This document shows, piece by piece, positions 25,300 through 33,572 of a stretch of DNA of 41,777 bases. A program made the translations under genes and the position numbers. The stretch covers positions 1-41,777 of the forward strand of contig CAZWVT010000012.1 in the NCBI GenBank assembly GCA_964636665.1. The letters are read 5' to 3'. The notes below the pieces were generated by a model. The model searched no databases, was not told the origin of the DNA, and saw nothing but the letters and a program-made list of their open reading frames with translations. This DNA comes from JAAYLC01 sp964636665. Lineage in GTDB: Bacteria; Bacteroidota; Bacteroidia; Flavobacteriales; Flavobacteriaceae. Each line of letters opens with the position of its first letter. The stretch's first letter is position 1.

Positions 25300-27487
25300 G
25301 AATAAGTTATTTATCGCTGTAGTTAGTTTGTTTTTAATAACTAACGCCTATGCACAAGAACCCAACCAGGTTCAAGACACCTTAAAAATTGAAATGTTGG
25401 AGGAAGTGTTATTGCGTTCTGTCCGCGTGAAAGATGACGCACCCGTAACGCATTCCAACCTTGAAAAAGAAGATTTCGAATCCCGAAATTTAGGACAAGA
25501 ACTTCCTTTGATGATGAATTATATGCCGTCTGTAGTTACTACTACCGATGCCGGAGCGGGAGTCGGTTATGCATCGTTGCGCGTAAGAGGAAGTGATGCC
25601 ACGCGAATTAATGTAACGCTGAACGGCATTCCTTATAACGATTCGGAAAGTCACAGCACCATTTGGGTAAACCTGCCGGATTTAACATCTTCCGTGAAAA
25701 ATCTACAGTTGCAACGCGGCGTTGGAACTTCTACTAACGGGTCGGGAGCATTTGGTGCGAGTATCAATATTCTGACCGATGAACGCTATGAAAATCCTTT
25801 TACCGAAATTAGCAATACCGTGGGAAGTTACAACACTTATAAGCATAATTTAAAATTCGGAACAGGAAGAATCTCAGATTATTTTGAGTTTAACGGTAGA
25901 ATTTCTACTATTAAATCCGACGGATATGTAGACCGCGCATTTTCTGATTTATTTTCATATTACCTGCAAGGTTCTTTTGAAAAAGACAATACCTTAATCC
26001 GATTATTGACATTCGGAGGAAAACAAAAAACCTATCAAGCGTGGAACGGAATCGAGGATTTGGACGTTCTGGAAAACAACCGGACTTTTAATCCATCGGG
26101 AATGTACACTGATGAAAACGGCCAAATTCAGTTTTACGACAATGAAATCGACCACTACGAGCAAATGCATTATCAATTGCTTTGGACTCAGCGTTTAAAT
26201 GAGAATTGGACTTCAAATTTATCGTTGAATTACACCCGCGGATTGGGTTATTTTGAACAGTACAGAGAAGATGAACGTTTTGGAAATTACGGATTAAATC
26301 CTTTGGTATTTGGAGCCGATACGATTCAGCAAACCGATTTAATCAGAAGAAGATGGTTGGACAATCATTTTTATGCCGGAAATGCAAACGTGCAGTATCG
26401 AAAAGGAAATTTGGAAGTAAATTCAGGAATTTATTACGGAATGTATGAAGGCGATCATTACGGTGAAATTATTTGGGCAAGATACGCTTCAGATTCGGAA
26501 ATAAGAGACCGTTATTACGAAGGCGATTCTAAAAAGACGGAATTCACGGTGTTTTCAAAATGGACTTATAATATTGATGAAAAACTTACACTGTTTGGAG
26601 ATCTTCAAGGAAGGTTTATAAATTACAAAACCTCGGGATTCACATCTGATTTGGTAGAAATGATTTGGGATGAAGATTTCTCGTTTTTTAATCCAAAAGC
26701 CGGGGTTTCTTATAAATTTAATCCTGCCAACCAAATGTATTTATCCTACGGAAGAGCGCATCGAGAGCCGTCTCGTACCGATTTTAGAGAAGGCATTTCA
26801 ACTCCTGAAAAATTGGATGATTTTGAATTGGGATGGCGTTGGAATCCGCGTCGCGGGTTTCGGATAAATGCCAATGTGTATTATATGCATTATGAAGACC
26901 AACTCGTTTTGACAGGAGAATTGACAGACACCGGACGTCCGATTAGAACAAACAGCGGAAATAGTTACAGACTTGGCTTGGAAGTTGATGCAGATATTCG
27001 ATTGGGACAAAATTGGCGAACCATTCCAAGTGTTACGCTCAGTGAGAATAAAAATGTAGATTTTGTTACTTCTATAGACGGAGAACTCGTGAATTTAGGA
27101 AAGACGAATATTTCATTTTCACCTGCTGTCATTGCCGGAAACATGCTTTTATTTGAAGCTGCAGAAAACTTGCAATTGGGGCTTCTCTCAAAATATGTCG
27201 GCGAACAATATATGGGAAATACCGACAGTGGGAAATCAAAATTGGATAGTTATTTTATAAACGATTTTAATATCAGTTATCGTTGGAATCAGATGCGTTG
27301 GGCAAGAGAAATTCAATTCTCGGCTTTGGTAAACAACATATTTAATGTCAAATACATTTCCAACGGTTATTATTACACTTACGATGATGATTTCAGTACG
27401 CCCGGAGTTGTTAGAACAATTGAAGGCGCGGGATATTTTCCACAAGCAACCATTAATTTTCTGATAGGTGTTACCGTTAAATTTTAA
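25298..27487 (+). CDS. TonB-dependent outer membrane receptor, probably for thiamine
   Basis: A 729-residue outer-membrane barrel with a signal peptide (MNKLFIAVVSLFLITNAYAQ). The plug domain (about 35-165) shows SLRVRGSDATRINVTLNGIPYNDSESH and LQRGVGTSTNGSGAFGASINI. The rest is a 22-strand barrel pattern ending ATINFLIGVTVKF, with a terminal Phe. There is no carboxypeptidase-like N-terminal domain and no partner SusD. Sequence alone would suggest an iron-siderophore receptor. The TPP riboswitch upstream makes thiamine or a precursor the better call, as in the thiamine-regulated receptors of Bacteroidota. Confidence 0.9.
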   Translation: MNKLFIAVVSLFLITNAYAQEPNQVQDTLKIEMLEEVLLRSVRVKDDAPVTHSNLEKEDFESRNLGQELPLMMNYMPSVVTTTDAGAGVGYASLRVRGSDATRINVTLNGIPYNDSESHSTIWVNLPDLTSSVKNLQLQRGVGTSTNGSGAFGASINILTDERYENPFTEISNTVGSYNTYKHNLKFGTGRISDYFEFNGRISTIKSDGYVDRAFSDLFSYYLQGSFEKDNTLIRLLTFGGKQKTYQAWNGIEDLDVLENNRTFNPSGMYTDENGQIQFYDNEIDHYEQMHYQLLWTQRLNENWTSNLSLNYTRGLGYFEQYREDERFGNYGLNPLVFGADTIQQTDLIRRRWLDNHFYAGNANVQYRKGNLEVNSGIYYGMYEGDHYGEIIWARYASDSEIRDRYYEGDSKKTEFTVFSKWTYNIDEKLTLFGDLQGRFINYKTSGFTSDLVEMIWDEDFSFFNPKAGVSYKFNPANQMYLSYGRAHREPSRTDFREGISTPEKLDDFELGWRWNPRRGFRINANVYYMHYEDQLVLTGELTDTGRPIRTNSGNSYRLGLEVDADIRLGQNWRTIPSVTLSENKNVDFVTSIDGELVNLGKTNISFSPAVIAGNMLLFEAAENLQLGLLSKYVGEQYMGNTDSGKSKLDSYFINDFNISYRWNQMRWAREIQFSALVNNIFNVKYISNGYYYTYDDDFSTPGVVRTIEGAGYFPQATINFLIGVTVKF

Positions 27488-27921
27488 TTGGTAACAGTTA
27501 CATAATCTCCGTTACGCATTGCTCTGTATTGTTGCATCGGGTAATGCGTATCGGGGTTTGTCATGTGTTGTCCGAAATTTACGATATTGTATTGGTTTGA
27601 ATCGGTTGTGCAAGGACAGCTGGCGATGATACCGTCAATTTCCATGCTCGAACAATCGTTGGGAACGTGATTCGGGTCGGTTAAGTCAAAAGCCCAATAC
27701 TGACTTTCACTGACGGCATAAACTATAATTCCCTTGATTCCCTGAGGTGCAATGACATAATTTCCCGGAAATTTCAGGGAATTGTATTCAGGTAAATTTA
27801 AGTTTAAATTGAGATTTACTATCGGATTGGTGAGGTAAGGATTTTGGTTTAATTTTTCCTTGTCTTTTGAACATGAGCTAAATAGAATAGAAAAGAAGAC
27901 AAGAAGCGAAAAAATTCTCAT
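27484..27921 (-). CDS. Lipoprotein with Rieske-like fold lacking metal ligands
   Basis: This 145-residue protein has a lipoprotein signal (MRIFSLLVFFSILFSSCSKD; lipobox FSSC, Cys 17). Mature residues 25-145 include NLPEYNSLKFPGNY, GIKGIIVYAVSESQYWAFDLTDPN, CPCTTDSNQYNIVNFGQ and ending YPMQQYRAMRNGDYVTVTN. The strand order resembles Rieske-type domains, but the two C-x-H / C-x2-H ligand pairs are incomplete, so an Fe-S cluster is unlikely. Its role is unknown. It overlaps the receptor stop codon by 4 bp on the opposite strand. Confidence 0.7.
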   Translation of the reverse strand: MRIFSLLVFFSILFSSCSKDKEKLNQNPYLTNPIVNLNLNLNLPEYNSLKFPGNYVIAPQGIKGIIVYAVSESQYWAFDLTDPNHVPNDCSSMEIDGIIASCPCTTDSNQYNIVNFGQHMTNPDTHYPMQQYRAMRNGDYVTVTN

Positions 27922-27977
27922 AACAGTTATTTTAAAATCTAAATTACAATAAAATGTAAAGCAATTAATATTTTTTG

Positions 27978-27985
27978 TATATTTG
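27978..27985 (+). promoter_or_regulatory. -7 element for greA-HIT
   Basis: TATATTTG matches TAnnTTTG. Transcription would begin near 27992, giving a leader of about 113 nt. Confidence 0.45.
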
Positions 27986-27991
27986 TTTGAG

Positions 27992-28016
27992 AATCCCGTT
28001 CGATAATGGGATTTTT
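27992..28016 (+). terminator. First terminator-like hairpin in the greA leader
   Basis: AATCCCGTT pairs with AATGGGATT (one G-U) around a CGAT tetraloop, followed by a short T-run. It sits at the predicted 5' end of the greA mRNA. Confidence 0.55.
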
Positions 28017-28027
28017 CAGTTTTACGT

Positions 28028-28055
28028 AAGTCCCGTCCATACGTGTCGGGATTTT
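28028..28055 (+). terminator. Second terminator-like hairpin in the greA leader
   Basis: AAGTCCCG pairs with CGGGATTT (one G-U) around an 11-nt loop, followed by TTTTG. Stem sequence is close to that of the first hairpin, so the two could be a duplication. Confidence 0.5.
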
Positions 28056-28104
28056 GTCGTATTATACAATTTATTATTATGTGTCGCTATTAAATAATGA
28101 AGTT

Positions 28105-28581
28105 ATGAGTAAAATATCATATTACACGGCTGAAGGATTAAAAAAACTTAAAGATGAGTTGGATTTTCTTCGTGATGTAGAAAGACCCCGCGCTTCCAAT
28201 GCAATTGCCGAAGCTCGTGACAAAGGAGATTTGAGCGAAAATGCGGAATATGATGCCGCAAAAGAGGCTCAGGGAATGTTGGAATTAAAAATTTCAAAAC
28301 TGGAAGAAGTTGTTGCCAATGCAAGAATAATAGACGAGTCACAATTGGATTTATCCAAAGTGCTGGTGCATTCTACCGTAAAAATTAAAAATCAGACCAA
28401 CGGGGCAGAAATGAAATATAAATTGGTGGCGCAAAGTGAAGCCGATTTAAAATCAGGTAAAATTTCTGTAGATTCTCCAATCGGAAAAGGTTTGTTGGGA
28501 AAAAAAGAAGGCGAAGTTGCCGAAATACAAGTTCCCAACGGATTGCTTAAATTTGAAATTCTGGAAATCTCAAGAGATTAA
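28105..28581 (+). CDS. greA: Transcription elongation factor GreA
   Basis: GreA enters the secondary channel of RNA polymerase and stimulates cleavage of backtracked RNA. The 158-residue protein has the N-terminal coiled coil (about 2-75) with ARDKGDLSENAEYDAAKEAQG, whose two acidic residues D and E at the tip act at the active site. The C-terminal FKBP-like domain ends with SPIGKGLLGKKEGEVAEIQVP. The start at 28105 gives the usual length of 158. The frame from 28054 would only add an atypical N-terminus across the leader hairpin. It is coupled to the HIT protein gene 4 bp downstream. Confidence 0.96.
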   Translation: MSKISYYTAEGLKKLKDELDFLRDVERPRASNAIAEARDKGDLSENAEYDAAKEAQGMLELKISKLEEVVANARIIDESQLDLSKVLVHSTVKIKNQTNGAEMKYKLVAQSEADLKSGKISVDSPIGKGLLGKKEGEVAEIQVPNGLLKFEILEISRD

Positions 28582-28585
28582 ATTT

Positions 28586-28981
28586 ATGGCGTCAATTTTC
28601 ACTAAAATTATCAATGGCGAAATCCCTGCATATAAAGTTGCAGAAGATGAGAATTTTATCGCTTTTCTCGATATCAATCCCAATGCAAAAGGTCATACGT
28701 TATGCGTTCCCAAAACAGAAATTGATAAAATTTTTGACATGGAAGAAGCGCATTATCTTTCATTGATGGAATTTTCCAGAAAAGTTGCCATTGCACTGGA
28801 AAAAACTGTTTCTTGCAAACGCGTTGGAATGGCAGTTGTCGGATTGGAAGTTCCTCATGTTCATGTACATTTGATTCCGCTAAATCAGATGTCGGATATG
28901 GATTTTTCTTCAAAAGTTTCTCTTGCCCCACAAGAATTTTCAGAATTGGCAGCTACCATTTCTGACAACTACAAATCATAA
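28586..28981 (+). CDS. HIT family nucleotide-binding hydrolase
   Basis: A 131-residue histidine-triad protein of the Hint branch, which hydrolyses AMP-amidates or related nucleotide conjugates. The motif HVHVHLIP is at about 92-99 and FLDINPNAKGHTLCVPK is the strand-turn before it. The start at ATG 28586 gives the family N-terminus ASIFTKIINGEIPA. It follows greA by 4 bp, an arrangement frequent in Flavobacteriia. It converges with the histidine kinase gene. Confidence 0.93.
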   Translation: MASIFTKIINGEIPAYKVAEDENFIAFLDINPNAKGHTLCVPKTEIDKIFDMEEAHYLSLMEFSRKVAIALEKTVSCKRVGMAVVGLEVPHVHVHLIPLNQMSDMDFSSKVSLAPQEFSELAATISDNYKS

Positions 28982-28997
28982 TTTTAAACTTATAGCT

Positions 28998-30161
28998 TTA
29001 ATTGCTTTTACTTCGACTTATTCGGAAGGATAATTCCATGGTTGTTCCATGGTTTGGAATGCTCCTGACCACTCGTATTCTGCCGTTGTGATAATCCTCG
29101 ATGATACGCTTGGCAAGAGACAATCCCAATCCCCATCCGCGTTTTTTGGTAGTAAATCCGGGAGAGAAAATTTGCTTTAGCTCAGCATTTGTCAATCCTT
29201 TACCTTCATCAGTAACCTGAATGGAAATAAATTTGCTTTGCTCCACGATTTTTACTGCAAGCGTTCCTTTTCCCTTCATCGCATCAATTCCATTTTTGAC
29301 AAGATTCTCAATGGTCCAACTCAACAATTCAGAATTTAAATAAACATAAACCGGATGCGAAGGAAAATCAAATTTAAAGGTAATTAGTTTCGAGGTGCGT
29401 TTTTGTAAGTAGTCAAAGGTGTTTTTTGTTTCTGCAACCAAATCTTTTCGTTCCAATATCGGAAGCGACCCAATTTGTGAAAACCGATTTGTGATGGTCT
29501 CTAAACGTTGTACATCTTTTTCTATCTCATTGACGTATTCCGAATTGACATTTTCTGATTTTAATATTTCTATCCAACCCAACAATGAAGAAAGCGGTGT
29601 CCCGATTTGATGTGCCGTTTCTTTTGCCATTCCTGCCCAAAGTTTGTTTTGTTCGGCACTTTTGGAGGTTTTGTAAAACAAGTAAATTGCCAATACAAAC
29701 AAAAAAAGAATAAGGATGAGCAGTGCCGGATAATATTTTAATTTATTGATAATTGGTGAGTTTCCATAATACATCACTTGCATTAATATATCACCGCTAT
29801 AAATTTCAATCGGTGTGTATTCCGAAGAAAATTTTGCAACGAGTTTTGCTTTTTTTTCGGGTGTGTCAAAATATTTTTCGGGAATATTGCGTTCGGTATA
29901 AATGTCTTCCTTTATGGTGTGAAGTATCATCGGAGTGGTTGTATTGCTGTGAATAACAGTTAAAGCCAATCCACTGATATTGGAATCCGGGTTGTTGTTG
30001 TTTAATACTTCTTGATAAGCTTCCGCCCAAATTTCCATTTTGACGCGTTCGCTTTCTTTTAAATGATTAAAGAAATTATAAGTATTCCACAAAATCAAAC
30101 TGATGATGAAAAGCGAAGCTAAAATAAAAGCCCATCTGATGTAAGTGCGGTTGCGTAGCAT
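28998..30161 (-). CDS. Sensor histidine kinase, orphan
   Basis: A 387-residue membrane kinase with TM1 at about 11-31 and TM2 at about 145-165, and a 110-residue periplasmic sensor between. HisKA has H184 in AKETAHQIGTPLSSLLG. The HATPase domain shows NLVKNGIDAM (N-box), VTDEGKGL (G1) and TKKRGWGLGLSLAKR (G2). No response regulator is adjacent on either side, so its partner is elsewhere. The H-box KETAHQIGTPLSS is the form common in Bacteroidota kinases of this length. Confidence 0.9.
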   Translation of the reverse strand: MLRNRTYIRWAFILASLFIISLILWNTYNFFNHLKESERVKMEIWAEAYQEVLNNNNPDSNISGLALTVIHSNTTTPMILHTIKEDIYTERNIPEKYFDTPEKKAKLVAKFSSEYTPIEIYSGDILMQVMYYGNSPIINKLKYYPALLILILFLFVLAIYLFYKTSKSAEQNKLWAGMAKETAHQIGTPLSSLLGWIEILKSENVNSEYVNEIEKDVQRLETITNRFSQIGSLPILERKDLVAETKNTFDYLQKRTSKLITFKFDFPSHPVYVYLNSELLSWTIENLVKNGIDAMKGKGTLAVKIVEQSKFISIQVTDEGKGLTNAELKQIFSPGFTTKKRGWGLGLSLAKRIIEDYHNGRIRVVRSIPNHGTTMELSFRISRSKSN

Positions 30162-30268
30162 AAAGAAGCCCTTCGTTATTGCCGAAATGTAATTATCGGT
30201 TAGTTAGACCAACACACAAAGATGATAAATATTGTGCAATTGACATTTTATCAAGCCATAATCTTTGA

Positions 30269-30276
30269 TACCTTTG
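30269..30276 (+). promoter_or_regulatory. -7 element close to the flavin reductase start
   Basis: TACCTTTG matches TAnnTTTG but ends only 5 bp before the ATG at 30282. An overlapping weaker candidate, AATCTTTG (30260-30267), has a TTG 17 bp upstream (30240-30242). Either way the leader would be very short or absent. Confidence 0.35.
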
Positions 30277-30281
30277 CATTT

Positions 30282-31172
30282 ATGATAACAGTTTCACCTA
30301 AAGATATTTCGACAAGAGAGGTTCATGCCCATTTATTGGGAGCTGTATCTCCACGTCCAATTGCTTTTGCAAGTACTGCCGATTCAGAGGGCAATGTGAA
30401 TTTGGCACCTTTCAGTTTTTTTAATGTTTTTAGTGCAAATCCTCCGATTGTTGTGTTTTCTCCGGCAAGACGAGGACGTGATAACACCACAAAACATACC
30501 TATGAAAATCTGAAAAAGGTAAAAGAAGTAGTTATAAATATCGTAAATTATGATATGGTACAACAAGTTTCGTTGGCATCTACGGATTATGAAGAAAAAG
30601 TCAATGAATTTGTAAAAGCCGGATTTACTGAAACACCTTCGGAGAAAATTCGTCCGCCTCGTGTGGCAGAAGCTCCTGTACAGATGGAATGTGTCGTAAG
30701 AGATATCATCGAACTCGGAAGTAATGGAGGAGCGGGAAACTTAGTGATTTGCGAAGTAGTGCTTTTTCATATAAAAGAAGAAATTCTGGATGAAAACGGC
30801 ACCATCGATCCTTTTAAAATCGACACTGTGTCGCGTTTGGGAGGCAATTGGTATTCACGTGCAAAAAACGGATTGTTTACCGTGCCGAAACCACTGACAA
30901 CCATTGGAATCGGGATTGATCAATTGCCGGAAAACATTAGAAACAGCCGGGTGTTGACAGGAAATGACTTGGGAATGTTGGCAAATGTTGAAAAACTTCC
31001 TGCCTATGAAACAATAATAGCCTTTTTGGAAGATAAAACACAAGCTCAATTTATAGAAGAAGCAACGGCAGAAGAAGTTCATCGATGCGCACAAGAATTA
31101 TTGTGTGACGGAAAAATAGCAACAGCATGGAATGTGTTGATGGCAAAAGAAATCAAATTAGAAGAAAAATAA
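30282..31172 (+). CDS. Flavin reductase-like FMN-binding protein
   Basis: A 296-residue protein of the flavin reductase/FMN-binding split-barrel family. The N-terminal domain has VSPRPIAFASTADSEGNVNLAPFSFFNVFSANPP, which is cut here into the flavin-contact loops SPRPIA and APFSFFN. TTKHTYENLKK follows, then the barrel strand METION-type ECVVRDIIELGSNGGAGNLVICEV. The last 90 residues are helical and unassigned. A NAD(P)H-dependent role is likely but the substrate is unknown. ATG 30282 is chosen because ITVSPKDIS is the family start and the promoter overlaps the longer frame from 30222. Confidence 0.82.
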   Translation: MITVSPKDISTREVHAHLLGAVSPRPIAFASTADSEGNVNLAPFSFFNVFSANPPIVVFSPARRGRDNTTKHTYENLKKVKEVVINIVNYDMVQQVSLASTDYEEKVNEFVKAGFTETPSEKIRPPRVAEAPVQMECVVRDIIELGSNGGAGNLVICEVVLFHIKEEILDENGTIDPFKIDTVSRLGGNWYSRAKNGLFTVPKPLTTIGIGIDQLPENIRNSRVLTGNDLGMLANVEKLPAYETIIAFLEDKTQAQFIEEATAEEVHRCAQELLCDGKIATAWNVLMAKEIKLEEK

Positions 31173-31205
31173 GAGAGTACACACAGACGAAAAAAGATTT
31201 AAAAA

Positions 31206-31583
31206 ATGGAATTACAAGGAAAAATAAAACTTATTGACCAGACGAAAACTTATGGAAACAACGGTTTTCGAAAGCGCGAAATGGTGCTTATTACGGAAGA
31301 ACAATATCCTCAAACGGTTTTAATAGAATTTATTCAGGATAAAACAGATTTGCTCAATAATTTTCAGGTGGGTCAGGATGTAAAAATCAGTATCAATATT
31401 CGCGGAAGAGAATGGGTAAATCCACAGGGAGAAACTAAATATTTCAACAGCATTCAAGGATGGCGTATTGAAAACTTGGCTCAAGCCGCACCGGATCAAA
31501 ATATTCCGCCAATGCCGCCGATTGAACCTTTCGAATCTACCGATAATTTTAATGAAGACGAACACGACGATCTTCCTTTTTAA
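31206..31583 (+). CDS. DUF3127 protein with SSB-like acidic tip
   Basis: A 125-residue cytoplasmic protein of the Bacteroidota family DUF3127. Residues 1-90 form an OB-like beta-barrel pattern: ELQGKIKLIDQTKTYGNNGF, FRKREMVLITEEQYPQTVLIE, VGQDVKISINIRGREWVNP and KYFNSIQGWRIE. A flexible Pro/Asn-rich linker follows (NIPPMPPIEPFE), and the protein ends EDEHDDLPF. That ending copies the SSB tip (DDDIPF) that recruits replication and repair proteins. The fold assignment is my reading of the strand pattern. The gene lies 33 bp after the flavin reductase and 26 bp before aat, possibly in one unit. Confidence 0.82.
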   Translation: MELQGKIKLIDQTKTYGNNGFRKREMVLITEEQYPQTVLIEFIQDKTDLLNNFQVGQDVKISINIRGREWVNPQGETKYFNSIQGWRIENLAQAAPDQNIPPMPPIEPFESTDNFNEDEHDDLPF

Positions 31584-31609
31584 TATTTAAGTTTTAACAT
31601 ACATCCAAA

Positions 31610-32245
31610 ATGTGGTTGTCGGAAAACGCAGCCTTTCCCGACCCGAATCAAGCAATGGAAGACGGATTGCTTGCCATTGGCGGGGATTTGTCTTATGACC
31701 GATTATTAAATGCTTATAACTCGGGGGTTTTTCCTTGGTATAATGAAGGGAAACCTATTTTGTGGTGGAGTCCCGACCCGAGAATGGTATTGTTTCCCGA
31801 GCAATTTAAAGTTTCCAAAAGTCTGAAGAAGACAATTCGTTCCGGTCGTTTTTCTGTTACTTTTAATACGTGTTTTGATAAAGTAATTCAGGCTTGTGCT
31901 TCGACGGTGAGAAAAGGACAGAACGGAACGTGGATCACTCCGGGAATGATTGAAGCTTATAATCATTTGCATTTAAACAATATGGCAGTTTCAGTTGAGG
32001 TTTGGGAAAATGAATCGCTCGTTGGCGGATTGTACGGAATAGATTTAAAAGACAAAAAAATATTTTGCGGAGAAAGCATGTTTAACTTCGTTAGCGATGC
32101 TTCAAAAGTGGCTTTGTATTTTTTAGTTCAATATGCTTTGAAAAACAATTACAAACTCATTGATTGTCAGGTTTACAATTCGCATACTGCCAGTCTCGGA
32201 GCAGTTGAAATTTCCAGACAAGAATTCCTTAAATATTTAAAATAG
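31610..32245 (+). CDS. aat: Leucyl/phenylalanyl-tRNA-protein transferase
   Basis: Aat adds Leu or Phe from tRNA to the N-terminus of proteins starting with Arg or Lys, marking them for ClpAP. The 211-residue protein has the family motifs DGLLAIGGDLSYDRLLNAY, GVFPWY, ILWWSPDPRMVLFP, GTWITPGMIEAY and GGLYGIDLKDKKIFCGESMF. The start at 31610 is at the normal FPDP... segment, with only a few residues before it. It converges on tag with 4 bp between stops. Confidence 0.95.
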   Translation: MWLSENAAFPDPNQAMEDGLLAIGGDLSYDRLLNAYNSGVFPWYNEGKPILWWSPDPRMVLFPEQFKVSKSLKKTIRSGRFSVTFNTCFDKVIQACASTVRKGQNGTWITPGMIEAYNHLHLNNMAVSVEVWENESLVGGLYGIDLKDKKIFCGESMFNFVSDASKVALYFLVQYALKNNYKLIDCQVYNSHTASLGAVEISRQEFLKYLK

Positions 32246-32249
32246 ATAA

Positions 32250-32807
32250 TTAAACTTCATTGTAGCGAAAACAACTTTCCAAATGGTCGTTTACGATTCC
32301 GGTAGCTTGTAAGAATGCATAAATAATCGTGCTGCCGACAAATTTAAATCCACGCTTTTTCATGGCTTTACTGATGGTATTGCTCAAATCAGTTCGGGCA
32401 GGAATTTCTTTGTCGGTTTTCCATTTGTTTACAACAGTTTTACCATTGACGAAACTCCAAATATAATTACTGAAACCGCCGAATTCTTTTTGAACTTCCA
32501 TAAAAGCAATGGCATTGGTAATCGCTGATTTTATCTTCAATTTATTGCGAACAATTCCTTCATTTTGCAATAATGAATTTATTTTGGATTCGTCATAGGT
32601 TGCTATTTTCTTGTAATCAAAATAATCAAAAGCTGCTCTGAAATTCTCCCTTTTTTTAAGAATGGTTATCCAGCTTAAGCCCGCCTGAAAACTTTCCAAT
32701 AACAAAAATTCAAAAAATACCTCATCACTTTTTACGGGAACGCCCCATTCTTCATCGTGATATTTTATGTACAATGCATCGTTTCCGCACCAACTGCAAC
32801 GTTTCAT
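32250..32807 (-). CDS. tag: DNA-3-methyladenine glycosylase I
   Basis: Tag excises 3-methyladenine from alkylated DNA. The 185-residue protein has the zinc-snap residues C4, H17, H175 and C179. CSWCGNDALYIKYHDEEWGVP at the N-terminus and ESFQAGLSWITILKKRENF are the helix-hairpin-helix and base-binding core. The length is as in E. coli (187). It is the first visible downstream gene of a leftward set with the TonB-like protein gene (3 bp apart). Confidence 0.96.
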   Translation of the reverse strand: MKRCSWCGNDALYIKYHDEEWGVPVKSDEVFFEFLLLESFQAGLSWITILKKRENFRAAFDYFDYKKIATYDESKINSLLQNEGIVRNKLKIKSAITNAIAFMEVQKEFGGFSNYIWSFVNGKTVVNKWKTDKEIPARTDLSNTISKAMKKRGFKFVGSTIIYAFLQATGIVNDHLESCFRYNEV

Positions 32808-32810
32808 AAG

Positions 32811-33506
32811 CTATTGATTTTGTCCGGGGAAAATAAATGTAATGGTTCCCAATTGATTGCCTTTTGACGTATCTCCTGTAAAAATTGCTTGTTTCGCATA
32901 GCTTAAAGCTGCATCTATAAGACATTGATTGGAACTGTTTGAAGCTGAACGATTGTAGTTTGCATTACTAACTATTCCGGATTGGTTTACTTCGATGGTA
33001 ACAACTATTTTTCCGGAAGACGAACAAGTATAAACCGGATTTGGAAGACGTAAAGATGTTCGTCCGGGAAGATTGTAAAAAACCGTGGTGTTTATGTTAT
33101 GTTCAGACTCGTCTTTTTCCACATTTGATTTTTCAAGTTCATCTAATGAATCCTCTGAATTTGTTTGTTCGTTTCCCCATATTTTGAGATTTTCATGCGA
33201 TAATGCTTCATCAATTTCTTCTAATTTTCGTCTGGTTTCTATATGCATCGCTTGTTGTTCTCGGTTTAGACGGGTTATTTCAGCATCTTGATTAAAAGCT
33301 TTGTTAGTCGCTATTTCTGTAATATCATTTTGATAAGATTCTGTATCTTCATCTTCTTCGGCTTCAGGAGTTTCAATTTCTATCTCATAAATTAATTCAT
33401 TTTCCTTTTGAAAATATTTTAACCGGATGCTCATAAAAATTATAGCCAATCCTCCAAAAATCAACAACGTAATTAAAAAAGCGCGATAAGAATAATTAAA
33501 ATTCAT
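32811..33506 (-). CDS. TonB-like single-span membrane protein
   Basis: A 231-residue protein with one N-terminal membrane helix (about 9-28) and an acidic, Glu/Gln-rich periplasmic region with coiled-coil character (about 40-140). The C-terminus PVYTCSSSGKIVVTIEVNQSG, then LIDAALSYAKQAIF, resembles a TonB C-terminal domain with the strand-helix-strand pattern. It lacks the usual Pro-rich spacer. Similar proteins next to tag or truB in Flavobacteriia are often called energy transducers. Without an ExbB/ExbD pair nearby, a scaffold role is equally possible. Confidence 0.7.
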   Translation of the reverse strand: MNFNYSYRAFLITLLIFGGLAIIFMSIRLKYFQKENELIYEIEIETPEAEEDEDTESYQNDITEIATNKAFNQDAEITRLNREQQAMHIETRRKLEEIDEALSHENLKIWGNEQTNSEDSLDELEKSNVEKDESEHNINTTVFYNLPGRTSLRLPNPVYTCSSSGKIVVTIEVNQSGIVSNANYNRSASNSSNQCLIDAALSYAKQAIFTGDTSKGNQLGTITFIFPGQNQ

Positions 33507-33572
33507 GCATTTTAAACTTAACTTACAAAAATCGATATTTATCTGTCTATATATCCGACACTTAAATATTTT

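Noticed and set aside
27484..27921. Annotation as a functional Rieske Fe-S protein.
   Set aside because: The C-x-H and C-x2-H ligand pairs are not both present.
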